DNA of 40,517 nucleotides from Candidatus Poribacteria bacterium (GTDB taxonomy: Bacteria > Poribacteria > WGA-4E > WGA-3G), in NCBI GenBank assembly GCA_003635255.1, contig PYJC01000006.1, positions 1 through 40,517 of the forward strand. Direction: 5' to 3'. The notes beneath the pieces were generated by a model that worked only from the letters and a program-made list of their open reading frames with translations, did not search any database and was not told the DNA's origin. Positions 17,439-25,719 of this stretch are shown piece after piece. The translations under genes were made by a program, and so were the position numbers. Positions within the stretch are counted from its first letter, which is position 1; every line of letters starts with the position of its first letter.

Positions 17439-18770
17439 ATGTCCGACTTTAAGCCTCTGGCGATAATATTATGCCTTTTAGCACTACCAGTGCTCTCACT
17501 CGCGCAAGATGAACTCATCATTATCTCCCCACACCCAGAGGGCATTGAAACAGAATTTGGCAAAAATTTCGAGAAATGGTACGAAGCACAAACAGGTAGA
17601 ACCGTCAAAACCGATTGGCGAGATGTCGGTGGCACCTCTTCAAACTATCGGTTTATTGAATCGGAATTTAAACGCGTGCCAGATGGTATCGGTATTGATA
17701 TCTTCTTTGGTGGTGGCACTGACAACTACCTCCGCCTTTCAAATATGGGATGGTTGCACGCTTATCAGCTTCCTGGAACACAACTTGAGCAGATGACGCA
17801 ATCGTTCCAAGGGATTCCGCTCTATGATACTGAATATCAGTGGTATGGTGCAGCGTTATCAAGTTTCGGTATCATGTACAATGAAGAACTTCGTGAACTG
17901 TTGAAACTCCCGAAAGCCGCGGCATGGGAAGATCTGGGGAATTTGGAATTGCTCGGTAGAATTGGTGCAGCAGATCCGAGAGAGAGCGGTTCCGCACACA
18001 TGGTATATGAGATCATTCTTCAAACCCTCGGATGGAATGAAGGGTTTGCGCTTTTGACGAAACTTGGCGGTAATGTTCGCGGTTTCTCCGCAGGTGCCAA
18101 CGCCATTCCGACAGATGTCGTCGCGGGGCAAGTCATTTACGGACTCGCAATTGACTTCTACGCGTACGGTCAAATTGCAGTCGTTGGAGCAGACAAAATT
18201 AAATACGTAGTACCCGCTGATGGCGCGGTGGTCACTGCTGATCCGATTGCGATCCTCAAAGGGGCTCCGAATTTACCAGTCGCTGAAAAGTTTCTTGAAT
18301 TCGTTCTATCGGAAGATGCGCAGAAACTTTGGATGCTCCGTGATACCGATCCAGAGGGTCCCAAATGGAAAGGTGGCTTGAACCGTGCAAGCGTCCTTCC
18401 AGCACTCTACGATAAACTGGGAGAAAGATGTATCGTCCCGAACCCGTTTGCTATGGAAGGTACGCCTTTTCAGTACGACTCAGACAAAGGCAGTATCCGA
18501 TGGGATGTCCTCAACGAGCTCTTCGGGGTTCTAATTATCAATTCACATAAGGATCTCGTCAACGCGTGGAAGGCAATTCAGAAGTGTAAAGACCCCGCAA
18601 AACGCGACGCAGCGATTGCAGTTTTAACGAAGATGCCGATAACCGAAGCAGAGACAATGGAACTCGCAAAGGATGCTTGGAAAAATCCAACAGTCCGCAA
18701 TGAAAAAATTAAGGAATGGGGACAATTCGCTAAAGAAAAGTTCAGAGAGGCAAGGAATCTAGCAAGATAA
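17439..18770 (+). CDS. Extracellular solute-binding protein (ABC-type, family 1)
   Basis: This is a periplasmic binding protein of the iron/sugar-type SBP_bac cluster. A signal peptide is visible (LAIILCLLALPVLSLAQ, cleavage after LAQ). The mature part begins DELIIISPHPEGIETEFGKNF, the first beta strand of this fold, and contains DIFFGGGTDNYLRL. The length of 443 residues fits. AAAGGAGT precedes the ATG. No permease or ATPase gene is adjacent, so the partner transporter must be elsewhere, or the protein works with an unlinked system. The ligand cannot be deduced; iron(III) or a small oligosaccharide are both possible. Confidence 0.88.
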   Translation: MSDFKPLAIILCLLALPVLSLAQDELIIISPHPEGIETEFGKNFEKWYEAQTGRTVKTDWRDVGGTSSNYRFIESEFKRVPDGIGIDIFFGGGTDNYLRLSNMGWLHAYQLPGTQLEQMTQSFQGIPLYDTEYQWYGAALSSFGIMYNEELRELLKLPKAAAWEDLGNLELLGRIGAADPRESGSAHMVYEIILQTLGWNEGFALLTKLGGNVRGFSAGANAIPTDVVAGQVIYGLAIDFYAYGQIAVVGADKIKYVVPADGAVVTADPIAILKGAPNLPVAEKFLEFVLSEDAQKLWMLRDTDPEGPKWKGGLNRASVLPALYDKLGERCIVPNPFAMEGTPFQYDSDKGSIRWDVLNELFGVLIINSHKDLVNAWKAIQKCKDPAKRDAAIAVLTKMPITEAETMELAKDAWKNPTVRNEKIKEWGQFAKEKFREARNLAR

Positions 18771-18809
18771 TCTCGTCTATAATACTGAACTTGATAGAGT
18801 AGAATAAGT

Positions 18810-18986
18810 TTAATTCTTAAGCATCTTGAGAATGTGCTTTGCCAAAGGATCTTTCAGTTCTCTATGGCGAGGAACCGGTTGAGAAACGCGCGTGTTTGGA
18901 TTCTGATACCAATCATGTTTCGCACCGTGGCGTATGAGTACACACCCCATTTTCTTTAATTTACGAATCACGTCCCGTCTTTTCAT
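18810..18986 (-). CDS. hicA: HicA-family mRNA interferase toxin
   Basis: This 58-residue basic protein begins MKRRDVIRKLKKMGCVLIRHGAKHDWYQN, a HicA double-stranded-RNA-binding-type fold; the central His of RHGAKHDWY is the likely catalytic residue. I start at ATG 18986, which overlaps the hicB stop as ATGA; an upstream extension of 11 residues is open but would lie in hicB. It should cleave mRNA and be held inactive by HicB. Order is antitoxin first, the reverse of the classical hicAB. Confidence 0.87.
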   Translation of the reverse strand: MKRRDVIRKLKKMGCVLIRHGAKHDWYQNPNTRVSQPVPRHRELKDPLAKHILKMLKN

Positions 18987-19174
18987 GCGATTTGCAGTTC
19001 GGCAATTTTTCGGACACACGGAATAGCACCGCTCGTAAGCTCGGTATAAATGTCAAGAAGATTTTCCTCTAAGACCTCTATTGTTTCGCCTTGTGTCCAA
19101 TAATCAGGATATTCTTCAAGGTATCCTAGAAACATGTCCTCATCTTGCCAGTAAATGTATTTTTGTGTCTTCAT
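18983..19174 (-). CDS. hicB: HicB-family antitoxin (short form)
   Basis: This 63-residue acidic protein (MKTQKYIYWQDEDMFLGYLEEYPDYWTQG...) is a minimal HicB fold with the strand EDMFLGYLEEYPDYWTQG and the helix TIEVLEENLLDIYTEL. It lacks the usual C-terminal DNA-binding ribbon-helix-helix or HTH, so it may neutralise HicA without repressing its own promoter. It overlaps hicA by four bases, implying coupled translation. Promoter: 19280-19308. Confidence 0.85.
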   Translation of the reverse strand: MKTQKYIYWQDEDMFLGYLEEYPDYWTQGETIEVLEENLLDIYTELTSGAIPCVRKIAELQIA

Positions 19175-19279
19175 AGATAGTAATAATCCTAGATTCTGCG
19201 AACACCTATTTTCCGCTCAAATTCAAACTATAGAGAGTGCGCCAAGCCAAATTAATAGAATTATGCGCAAGTTCTAACA

Positions 19280-19308
19280 ATTATACTGATCAACTTGGCA
19301 TAAGTCAA
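19280..19308 (-). promoter_or_regulatory. Sigma-70 promoter for hicBA
   Basis: On the minus strand TTGACT, 17 bases, and TATAAT (eleven of twelve consensus positions) point at hicB, about 105 bases away. The leader between contains two TGCGC strings that could be a binding site, but I cannot show this. Confidence 0.8.
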
Positions 19309-19331
19309 GATTAATTGAAGTTACAATCGCC

Positions 19332-19351
19332 ATGAGGCTTCAAAACCTCAT
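19332..19351 (-). terminator. Weak hairpin after the sigma-FtsZ-DnaE ORF
   Basis: ATGAGG and CCTCAT pair around an 8-nt loop about 30 bases beyond the stop. No T-run follows on the minus strand, so intrinsic termination is doubtful. Confidence 0.3.
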
Positions 19352-19380
19352 ACAAAAACATCTACCAAATATCATTTTGG

Positions 19381-22300
19381 CTAAACATCTGGAACAGTCT
19401 CAAACGCTCCATTCTTGACAAGGCTTGTAACAGCTCGCTCATTCACACCCTCTACCCGCATTTGGAAATCTTCTAACGACGCGAACACGCCACCAGATTC
19501 TCTCGCCACTAAAATCTTATCTATCACCGCATCTGCCATCCCTTCAGCAGCGACAAACCCAGAACGGATGGCATTGCCTTCCACCGTGTAGCCTTTCTCA
19601 CTACTATTCACATCCAGCGGAAGCAGATTGATTTCTACATCCAGAAAATCGGCAAGTTTCTCACATTCCTCTCGGTAACGGGTAATTTTCGTTGAATCGT
19701 TTGCCTCCCCGGTCATCATTGCTGCCATGAATTCGTGCGGATAGTGGGCTTTCAGGTATGCCATACGGTACGCTAACATCGAGTAAGTGACAGTGTGTGA
19801 CTTGTTAAAAGCATAACCGCCGACAGATTCAAGCCAGTCAAATACTGTTTCAGCCTCGTCTTTGCCGAAATTCTTTTTGATTGCGCCTTCAACAAATTTT
19901 TCATGCTGTTCTTTGAGCAGTATTCGGTCCTTTTTGCCCATTGCGCTGCGCAATATATCCGCCTCAGCGAGCGTAAAGCCAGCCACATCGTGTGCGATTT
20001 GCATTACCTGTTCTTGATAAATGCATACACCGTACGTGCTTTTGAGTACACTTTCAAGCGACGGGTGTATATATTCTATGGGTTGTAGTCCATTCTTTCG
20101 ATCTATGTACCGTTGCATGTCCCCATTTTCTATCGGACCTGGACGATAGAGTGCAGGAATAGCGGAGAACACCTCAAAGTTATCGGGTTTGAGTTGGGTA
20201 ACAACGTGATACATACCAGAAGAGCCTTCTAACTGGAACAAACCATCAATGAGTCCATTGCGGACCAATGAATAGGTCTCTGTGTCGTCAAATGGAATCT
20301 CCTCTAACTGGATCTCAACCCCGTGGTTCGCCTTAATCATTTGAAGGCAGTCATGTACCTCACTAAGACTCCGTAAACCGAGGGAATCAAATTTGACGAT
20401 ACCGACATCCTCAACGATTCTCCCCTCAAACTGCGTCGCAACTTGATCGTGTCTATCTTTGAACAGCGGAACGTAGTTTGTCAACGGACCGTCTGAGACA
20501 ACAATTGCAGAGGCGTGACAGGAAACGTGTCGTTTCATACCCTCCACCGCCTTACTCATCTCAATCAATTCCCGATTCTCAGGAAGCTCAGCGAGTGTCT
20601 GAAATTCGGGGACCCGTTCCAAAACCTCATCGAGTGTAATTCCGGGAAAGGGTGGAATCAATTCTGTCAATTTTTCGACTTTTTCGAGCGGCACCTCAAG
20701 TGCGCGTCCGACATCTTTGATCGCAGCCTTCGCACCCAAAGTAGCAAAAGTAGCAACCTTGCCGACAGAATCCGCACCATATTTTTTTGTCAAATACGCA
20801 ATTACAGATTCACGGGCGCGGTCGGCGAAATCAATATCAATATCGGGTGGCGCGAGACGTTCAAGGTTTAGGAACCGCTCAAACAGACAACCGTGATCCA
20901 TCGGATTGAAACCAATCACATCAAGTGCATACAACACCAGACTGCTGGCGGCTGAACCGCGTGCCGAAAGTGGGTATCCCTGTTTGTGCACATAGTTGAC
21001 GTAATCTTCGACAATCAAGAAATAGTTAGCGTATCCTGACTGTTTGATTATATCCAGTTCATAATCCATCCGCTGTTGGATCGGTTCGGAGAGTTCACCA
21101 TATTTTTTTCCTAAGCCTTGGTAACACAGTTCCCTCAGATAACTGTCGTGTGTGTGCCCTTCCGGGACTTCATACTTCGGCATTGAGTCTTGTCGATAGT
21201 CGAGTCTCAGGTTGCAACGGTTCGCAATTTCAAGTGTGTTGGTAATGGCTTCCGGTGGATAATCCCTTAGTACCTCTCGCATTTCGTCAACGTTTTTAAA
21301 GTAGAAGTGGTTGTCAAACCGGGGACGTTCTTGGTCATTGACAGTCTTTTTCGTCTGAATACAGAGAAGCACGTCGTGCATCCCGTGGTCGGATTTGTGG
21401 AGATAGTGGCAATCGTTTGTACCGACGAGTGGGAGATTGAACGCTTTCGCCAACTGCACCATCACCGGGTATGCCTCAAGTTCCTTATCGATATAGTGGT
21501 TTTGTATTTCAACGTAGAGGTTGTGTTTCCCCATTATTTCCATGAGGGTTTTGAAGTTTTGAATCGCTTCGTCGCGCCGATCTGCACAGAGGAGTTGTGG
21601 CACTTGTGCTTGGATACACCCCGTCAACGCGATGATCCCTTCACGGTATTCGCGCAGGATCTCCATATCAATGCGAGGCTTGCGATTGAATCCCTCGGTA
21701 TATCCGAGTGATACCAATTCCAAGAGATTCTGATAACCGGTTGCGTCCTCGGCGAGCAGCGTGAGGTGATACGGCCCCTCCTGATCCTGCTCACGTGTCT
21801 GCCGGCTATCGGGTGCGACATACACCTCACAACCGACAATAGGGTTGATCCCTGCCTCTGTCGCCTTGTTGTAAAGTTCCCACGCACCGAACATGTTGCC
21901 GTGATCGGTGAGTGCGACAGCAGGAACGCTATTTTCAACCGCCCAATCCACCATATCTGGAATACGACACGCGCCGTCGAGCATGCTATATTCGCTATGG
22001 TTATGTAGATGCACAAATTCGGAACCGGTTTTGGAAGGAATATAAGTACCCCCTTCAGGAGCGGTACCATCCCGCCGGGTGGAGAGTGGCGTGGTAGGTT
22101 CACTTTGTGTCTCAATCCCCGTTGCAAGGATCGTAGTATCAACCCTGTCTTGATCAGGATCCTCGTCCCTATAGACCAACCCAAAAATAATCTGTGCTTC
22201 AGGTGCAGCATCTCTGATTACGTCCATCGCCTCACTCAATTCATTCATCATGAAGTCCGACGGAGCACTAACATTGACAATCAACCCAGGCGCGTCGCTC

Positions 22301-23652
22301 ATTTTCCGCCCGCCTAAGAGCGGAGAGGAAACAGCGTTTTCTGCAGCGATCCGTGCCCGATTTTCACCGCTTGCCCGTCCCGTGCCCATCAACACCGTGC
22401 CAGCATCCTGCATAATACTCGCTACATCGGCAAAGTCGACGTTAATTCCGCCTGACTCCACAATAATATCGGCGACACTCTTAACGCCGAGTAGCACCGT
22501 CTCATCACTCATACGGAGTGCTTCGCTCGGTGAAGGTTCCACATCAACAGTATCGAGGAGTCTTTGATTCGGCACGACAATAATGGCATCTGCATTCTCT
22601 TGGAGTCCATAGAGTCCGTATTCTGCTTGTTCGGCACGGCGTTGCCCCTCAGAATCAAACGGACGTGTCACAACCCCTATTGTTAAAGCTTCGTGTTCTT
22701 GAGCAAGCGCAGCAATCAAGGGTGCAGCACCTGTCCCTGTTCCACCGCCCATACCAGCAGTAACGAAAACAAGGCGTGCGTCTGCAACGGCGGCATTGAG
22801 CCTTTCCAAATCTTCTTCAGCCGCCCTCCTACCTATTTCTGGATTCGCATCTGCATCAAATCCTTGTGTAGTTTCAGCACCGATTTGTATCTGTGTCGCT
22901 CCCTCACACGTACGAAGTGCTTCTAAATCCGTATTCACAGCGTAAAATTCCACGCCTTCCAAACCAGATGCAATCATCCATTTGATAACGTTGCCACCCG
23001 CGTCGCCGACACCGAAGATCTTAATTAAGTCTTGTGCCGGCTTGGATGTCTGTTTTTCATGCGCCATAGTTGTTCCCCTCTTAATTTCTTCAACACCAAA
23101 CTCTTTGCGCAAAAGCCCCCGAATTTGGCTGAGCCTCGTCTTGACGGTACCAACCGCTAAGCCGAGTTCCTCTGCAATTTCTGTGACAGTCCACAGCTCT
23201 AAATAGTACAGCACAGCGACAGCGCGTACCCGCTCCGGCAGTTGATGCACCGCTTCCGTTACAGCCGTGCGAAGTTCCGTCTCTCGAAACCGGGCAAGCA
23301 CATCCCGATCAATCGTCTCAGCGAGTTTCTCGGCACTCTGAAGGATTTCACCTCCGGCATGCGACTTGGTGGCGTAGTACCTTCTGCAAGTCGTCCAGGC
23401 TATCTTTCGGAGCCAGGCACCGAAACTGCTGACTTCGCGTAAGCCGCCGATGTTTTCCCAGACTGCGATCCAAACGTCTTGAAAAATCTCTTCGGCATCG
23501 CGAGTTTGGCGAGAGTAAAAAACAACGAGCTGCCAAATTCGGGAACTATGGCGGGCTGCGAGTTGCGCGAATGCCGCCTCATCGCCGTCCTGCACGCGCT
23601 GAATGAGCTCTTCGTCTGTCAGGTCTGTGTAAATTGATGAATCATATCGCAT
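19381..23652 (-). CDS. ECF sigma factor - FtsZ - DnaE (DNA polymerase III alpha) fusion ORF
   Basis: One open frame of 1423 codons from ATG 23652 (GGGA eight bases upstream; a TTG at 23658 is less likely). Residues 1-195 are an ECF sigma factor: sigma2 DAEEIFQDVWIAVWENI and sigma4 LPERVRAVAVLYYLELWTV ... VGTVKTRLSQIRGLLRKEF. Residues 196-515 are a whole FtsZ: the loop GVGDAGGN, the GTP signature GGGTGTG at 302-308, and the T7 catalytic loop NVDFAD at 404-409. Residues 546-1423 are DnaE: PHP domain HLHNHSEYSMLDG, TDHG and GTNDCHYL; palm RGSAASS near 898 and catalytic PDIDIDFAD at 936-944. The DnaE part ends where the E. coli enzyme is near residue 900, so the OB-fold and tau-binding tail are missing. 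Met196 has its own ribosome-binding site, so separate FtsZ-DnaE translation is possible. I see no such site at the FtsZ/DnaE joint. Assembly error cannot be excluded. Confidence 0.9.
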   Translation of the reverse strand: MRYDSSIYTDLTDEELIQRVQDGDEAAFAQLAARHSSRIWQLVVFYSRQTRDAEEIFQDVWIAVWENIGGLREVSSFGAWLRKIAWTTCRRYYATKSHAGGEILQSAEKLAETIDRDVLARFRETELRTAVTEAVHQLPERVRAVAVLYYLELWTVTEIAEELGLAVGTVKTRLSQIRGLLRKEFGVEEIKRGTTMAHEKQTSKPAQDLIKIFGVGDAGGNVIKWMIASGLEGVEFYAVNTDLEALRTCEGATQIQIGAETTQGFDADANPEIGRRAAEEDLERLNAAVADARLVFVTAGMGGGTGTGAAPLIAALAQEHEALTIGVVTRPFDSEGQRRAEQAEYGLYGLQENADAIIVVPNQRLLDTVDVEPSPSEALRMSDETVLLGVKSVADIIVESGGINVDFADVASIMQDAGTVLMGTGRASGENRARIAAENAVSSPLLGGRKMSDAPGLIVNVSAPSDFMMNELSEAMDVIRDAAPEAQIIFGLVYRDEDPDQDRVDTTILATGIETQSEPTTPLSTRRDGTAPEGGTYIPSKTGSEFVHLHNHSEYSMLDGACRIPDMVDWAVENSVPAVALTDHGNMFGAWELYNKATEAGINPIVGCEVYVAPDSRQTREQDQEGPYHLTLLAEDATGYQNLLELVSLGYTEGFNRKPRIDMEILREYREGIIALTGCIQAQVPQLLCADRRDEAIQNFKTLMEIMGKHNLYVEIQNHYIDKELEAYPVMVQLAKAFNLPLVGTNDCHYLHKSDHGMHDVLLCIQTKKTVNDQERPRFDNHFYFKNVDEMREVLRDYPPEAITNTLEIANRCNLRLDYRQDSMPKYEVPEGHTHDSYLRELCYQGLGKKYGELSEPIQQRMDYELDIIKQSGYANYFLIVEDYVNYVHKQGYPLSARGSAASSLVLYALDVIGFNPMDHGCLFERFLNLERLAPPDIDIDFADRARESVIAYLTKKYGADSVGKVATFATLGAKAAIKDVGRALEVPLEKVEKLTELIPPFPGITLDEVLERVPEFQTLAELPENRELIEMSKAVEGMKRHVSCHASAIVVSDGPLTNYVPLFKDRHDQVATQFEGRIVEDVGIVKFDSLGLRSLSEVHDCLQMIKANHGVEIQLEEIPFDDTETYSLVRNGLIDGLFQLEGSSGMYHVVTQLKPDNFEVFSAIPALYRPGPIENGDMQRYIDRKNGLQPIEYIHPSLESVLKSTYGVCIYQEQVMQIAHDVAGFTLAEADILRSAMGKKDRILLKEQHEKFVEGAIKKNFGKDEAETVFDWLESVGGYAFNKSHTVTYSMLAYRMAYLKAHYPHEFMAAMMTGEANDSTKITRYREECEKLADFLDVEINLLPLDVNSSEKGYTVEGNAIRSGFVAAEGMADAVIDKILVARESGGVFASLEDFQMRVEGVNERAVTSLVKNGAFETVPDV
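23067..23080 (-). promoter_or_regulatory. Internal ribosome-binding site and ATG at the sigma/FtsZ boundary
   Basis: Inside the fusion ORF, GAGGGG (23075-23080) stands seven bases before an in-frame ATG (23065-23067) that opens MAHEKQTSKPAQDLIKIFGVG, where FtsZ homology starts. Such a signal has no reason to be there unless FtsZ was, or still is, started independently. Reading through from the sigma part is also open, with no stop between. Confidence 0.75.
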
Positions 23653-23738
23653 AGACAAATTCCCAATAAGATTTAGTTATAAAGAGGGGAATTTTTGGGG
23701 AAAGGGTTTAAAAAAACACAAATAGCCGGTTTTTTATG

Positions 23739-24857
23739 CTATCGCCGTCGTGATGCCATGTCAAAACCGACCGCTGCGACAAGCACCACGCCTTTAATAA
23801 TATCCTGCCATGAGGCATCCATATTTGCCATGCTCATGCCGTTGTTGAGACTCTCCATGACGAACGCGCCTAAAACTGCACCGAAGATGCTTCCGCGGCC
23901 ACCCATTAGACTGGCACCACCGATAACACACGCGGCGATAGCGTCTAACTCCAGCAAGCGTCCTGCCTCTGGGCTGGCACTCCCGACACGTGCTGTCATG
24001 ACCACACCCGCGATTGCCATCAACGCACCCATTGTTGCAAACACACGCAATGTAATGCTGCGGACGTTGACCCCAGAAAGGTACGCCGCCTCCGCATTGC
24101 CGCCGACTGCGTAGACGTAACGTCCGAAACGCGTGTGGTTCGCAATGAAATGAAATACGAACGCCAACCCGAACAAAATGCACACCGGAAAAGGGACACC
24201 TTTATGCGTATTCATCACGGTGACGAACGCTACAATTAGTGCCGATACACCGATGATCTTGAATAAAAGCATGAATAGAGACGACTGTTCCGGGTTTCCG
24301 TACTGCAGCCGCGCGGCGCGCTGTCGGTAGAAACGGTATCCGCTGACACCAACTCCAACAACCATAAGTCCCCATCCGAATGTCGGCGAGAGGTAAGCGT
24401 TGCCGATCGCCTTAAGCCAATTGTCTGGGAGTAGGATGGTCTCACCTTTCGTAAAGGCTAACATCAAGCCACGATACGCTAAAAATCCACCCAGTGTGAC
24501 GATAAATGCTGGAATGCGTTGATACGCCACAAGGTAACCTTGCATCAACCCCATCAGGATACCGATACAGATAACAGCGAGGAGTGTCACGATAATCGGT
24601 TGTCCCCACCACACGTGCACAATTGCTGCAATCGCACCGAGCAATCCGGCTCCGTAACCGACAGATAGATCAATGTTAGCAGAAACAATGACAAGGGTCA
24701 TGCCGACAGCGAGAATCGCTGTGACGGCGGCTTGGCGGGAGAGATTGGATAGATTCCGAGTGCTGAGGAAGGTGCCGCTGGTGAGCAGTGTGAAAATCAC
24801 CCAAACACAGACGAGCGCAAGCACCATCGCATACATACGGAGATTAAGATGTCTCAT
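23739..24857 (-). CDS. Sugar ABC transporter permease (XylH/RbsC family)
   Basis: This is an inner-membrane permease of a monosaccharide ABC importer. It has about ten hydrophobic helices in BPD_transp_2 form. Diagnostic segments are VGMTLVIVSANIDLSVG, IPAFIVTLGGFLAYRG, GRYVYAVGGNAEAAYLSGV and ACVIGGASLMGGRGSIFGAVLGA. The length of 372 residues, and a longer central loop after GLMVVGVGVSGYRFYRQ, fit the xylose-type XylH. I start at ATG 24857, 13 bases after the previous stop; 30 upstream residues are open but non-homologous. No ATPase or binding protein gene is adjacent, so it must share components encoded elsewhere. Confidence 0.88.
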   Translation of the reverse strand: MRHLNLRMYAMVLALVCVWVIFTLLTSGTFLSTRNLSNLSRQAAVTAILAVGMTLVIVSANIDLSVGYGAGLLGAIAAIVHVWWGQPIIVTLLAVICIGILMGLMQGYLVAYQRIPAFIVTLGGFLAYRGLMLAFTKGETILLPDNWLKAIGNAYLSPTFGWGLMVVGVGVSGYRFYRQRAARLQYGNPEQSSLFMLLFKIIGVSALIVAFVTVMNTHKGVPFPVCILFGLAFVFHFIANHTRFGRYVYAVGGNAEAAYLSGVNVRSITLRVFATMGALMAIAGVVMTARVGSASPEAGRLLELDAIAACVIGGASLMGGRGSIFGAVLGAFVMESLNNGMSMANMDASWQDIIKGVVLVAAVGFDMASRRR

Positions 24858-24870
24858 TATGAAAAGAATT

Positions 24871-25683
24871 TTATTTTTGTTCGGGTGGTCGTTTAATCCA
24901 TCTTTCAAAGGCATCAATATTCTGAAAAAACGAACGCGTAAAAGCAAATTCGCCAGGAGTTAAGATAGCACAACGCAACAGTCCTTCTCGAGGACCGTAA
25001 ACTTCCAGCTGCTCAAGCCAGATTTTATGAAATACATCCCTATCCGTTATAGCCATAGGACTCGGCACCACTGCCATCTTCATCACTGTCGTTATTTCGG
25101 AAACGGAGGGTTTCGATGGGTACGTATCCATTAACGGACTGACTAAGTGCTCCTCGATGAAGGGTTTCATTTCTTCTGAGTCGGCGGTAATATGCGGTTC
25201 GTCCACGATCAGTTCACGGAATTGAAAATAGAAATCTGTGCAGATTTGGATTTGCTCATCTGTTGCCTCTGGCGGAAGAATCTCTTTAAGCGCGAACGTG
25301 GCAGCTGATTTCTGTTCAGTGGTGGGAACTGCGGCAAGATACGTCGGATAATCTTTATGAACTGTGCCGACCTGCTCCTCCAGATAAGTCAAATACGCTT
25401 GGCTCGATAAAACAGTATCCAAACTCTCTTTTTCGTGAAGGAGTTCGGTGAGGAGTTTTTCTCGATTTTCTGTGAGAGGTTTTTCTGCCAATTCCACCAA
25501 AGACACTTCTCGTTCCTTAAGCTGCGTTGTCATACCCTTCACGAATCCTACCATCTCAAAGGTAGCCCCTATCGCACAACCGAAAAACGTCGTCAGCGGA
25601 AGACAACAAAGCAGTAAACAAAAGATGGAAGTCGTTTTGAGTAATCTGGACATTGCGACCGATAACCGGTTATTTCGTTCCAT
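24871..25683 (-). CDS. Hypothetical exported or lipid-anchored protein
   Basis: The product of 270 residues begins with a hydrophobic export segment (SIFCLLLCCLPLTTFFGC), which ends at Cys36 in a poor lipobox (FFGC). It may be a lipoprotein or membrane-anchored. The remainder is soluble and helix-rich, acidic, with no motif I recognise; DATDEQIQ-like segments are not diagnostic. GGAG precedes the ATG. It lies 36 bases after tatD and 13 bases before the XylH-type permease, so it is probably in the same transcript. Function unknown. Confidence 0.7.
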   Translation of the reverse strand: MERNNRLSVAMSRLLKTTSIFCLLLCCLPLTTFFGCAIGATFEMVGFVKGMTTQLKEREVSLVELAEKPLTENREKLLTELLHEKESLDTVLSSQAYLTYLEEQVGTVHKDYPTYLAAVPTTEQKSAATFALKEILPPEATDEQIQICTDFYFQFRELIVDEPHITADSEEMKPFIEEHLVSPLMDTYPSKPSVSEITTVMKMAVVPSPMAITDRDVFHKIWLEQLEVYGPREGLLRCAILTPGEFAFTRSFFQNIDAFERWIKRPPEQK

Positions 25684-25719
25684 GATGATTCTCCGAGAAG
25701 TAGAAAACAGAGTCTCGCG

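Noticed and set aside
19020..19380. Remnant of the missing DnaE C-terminus downstream of the fusion stop
   Set aside because: The three frames after the stop soon end, and hicBA with its promoter occupies the space.
21624..22211. 195-residue minus-strand ORF inside the fusion gene
   Set aside because: It overlaps the FtsZ/DnaE joint in another frame, is rich in Arg and has no family features.
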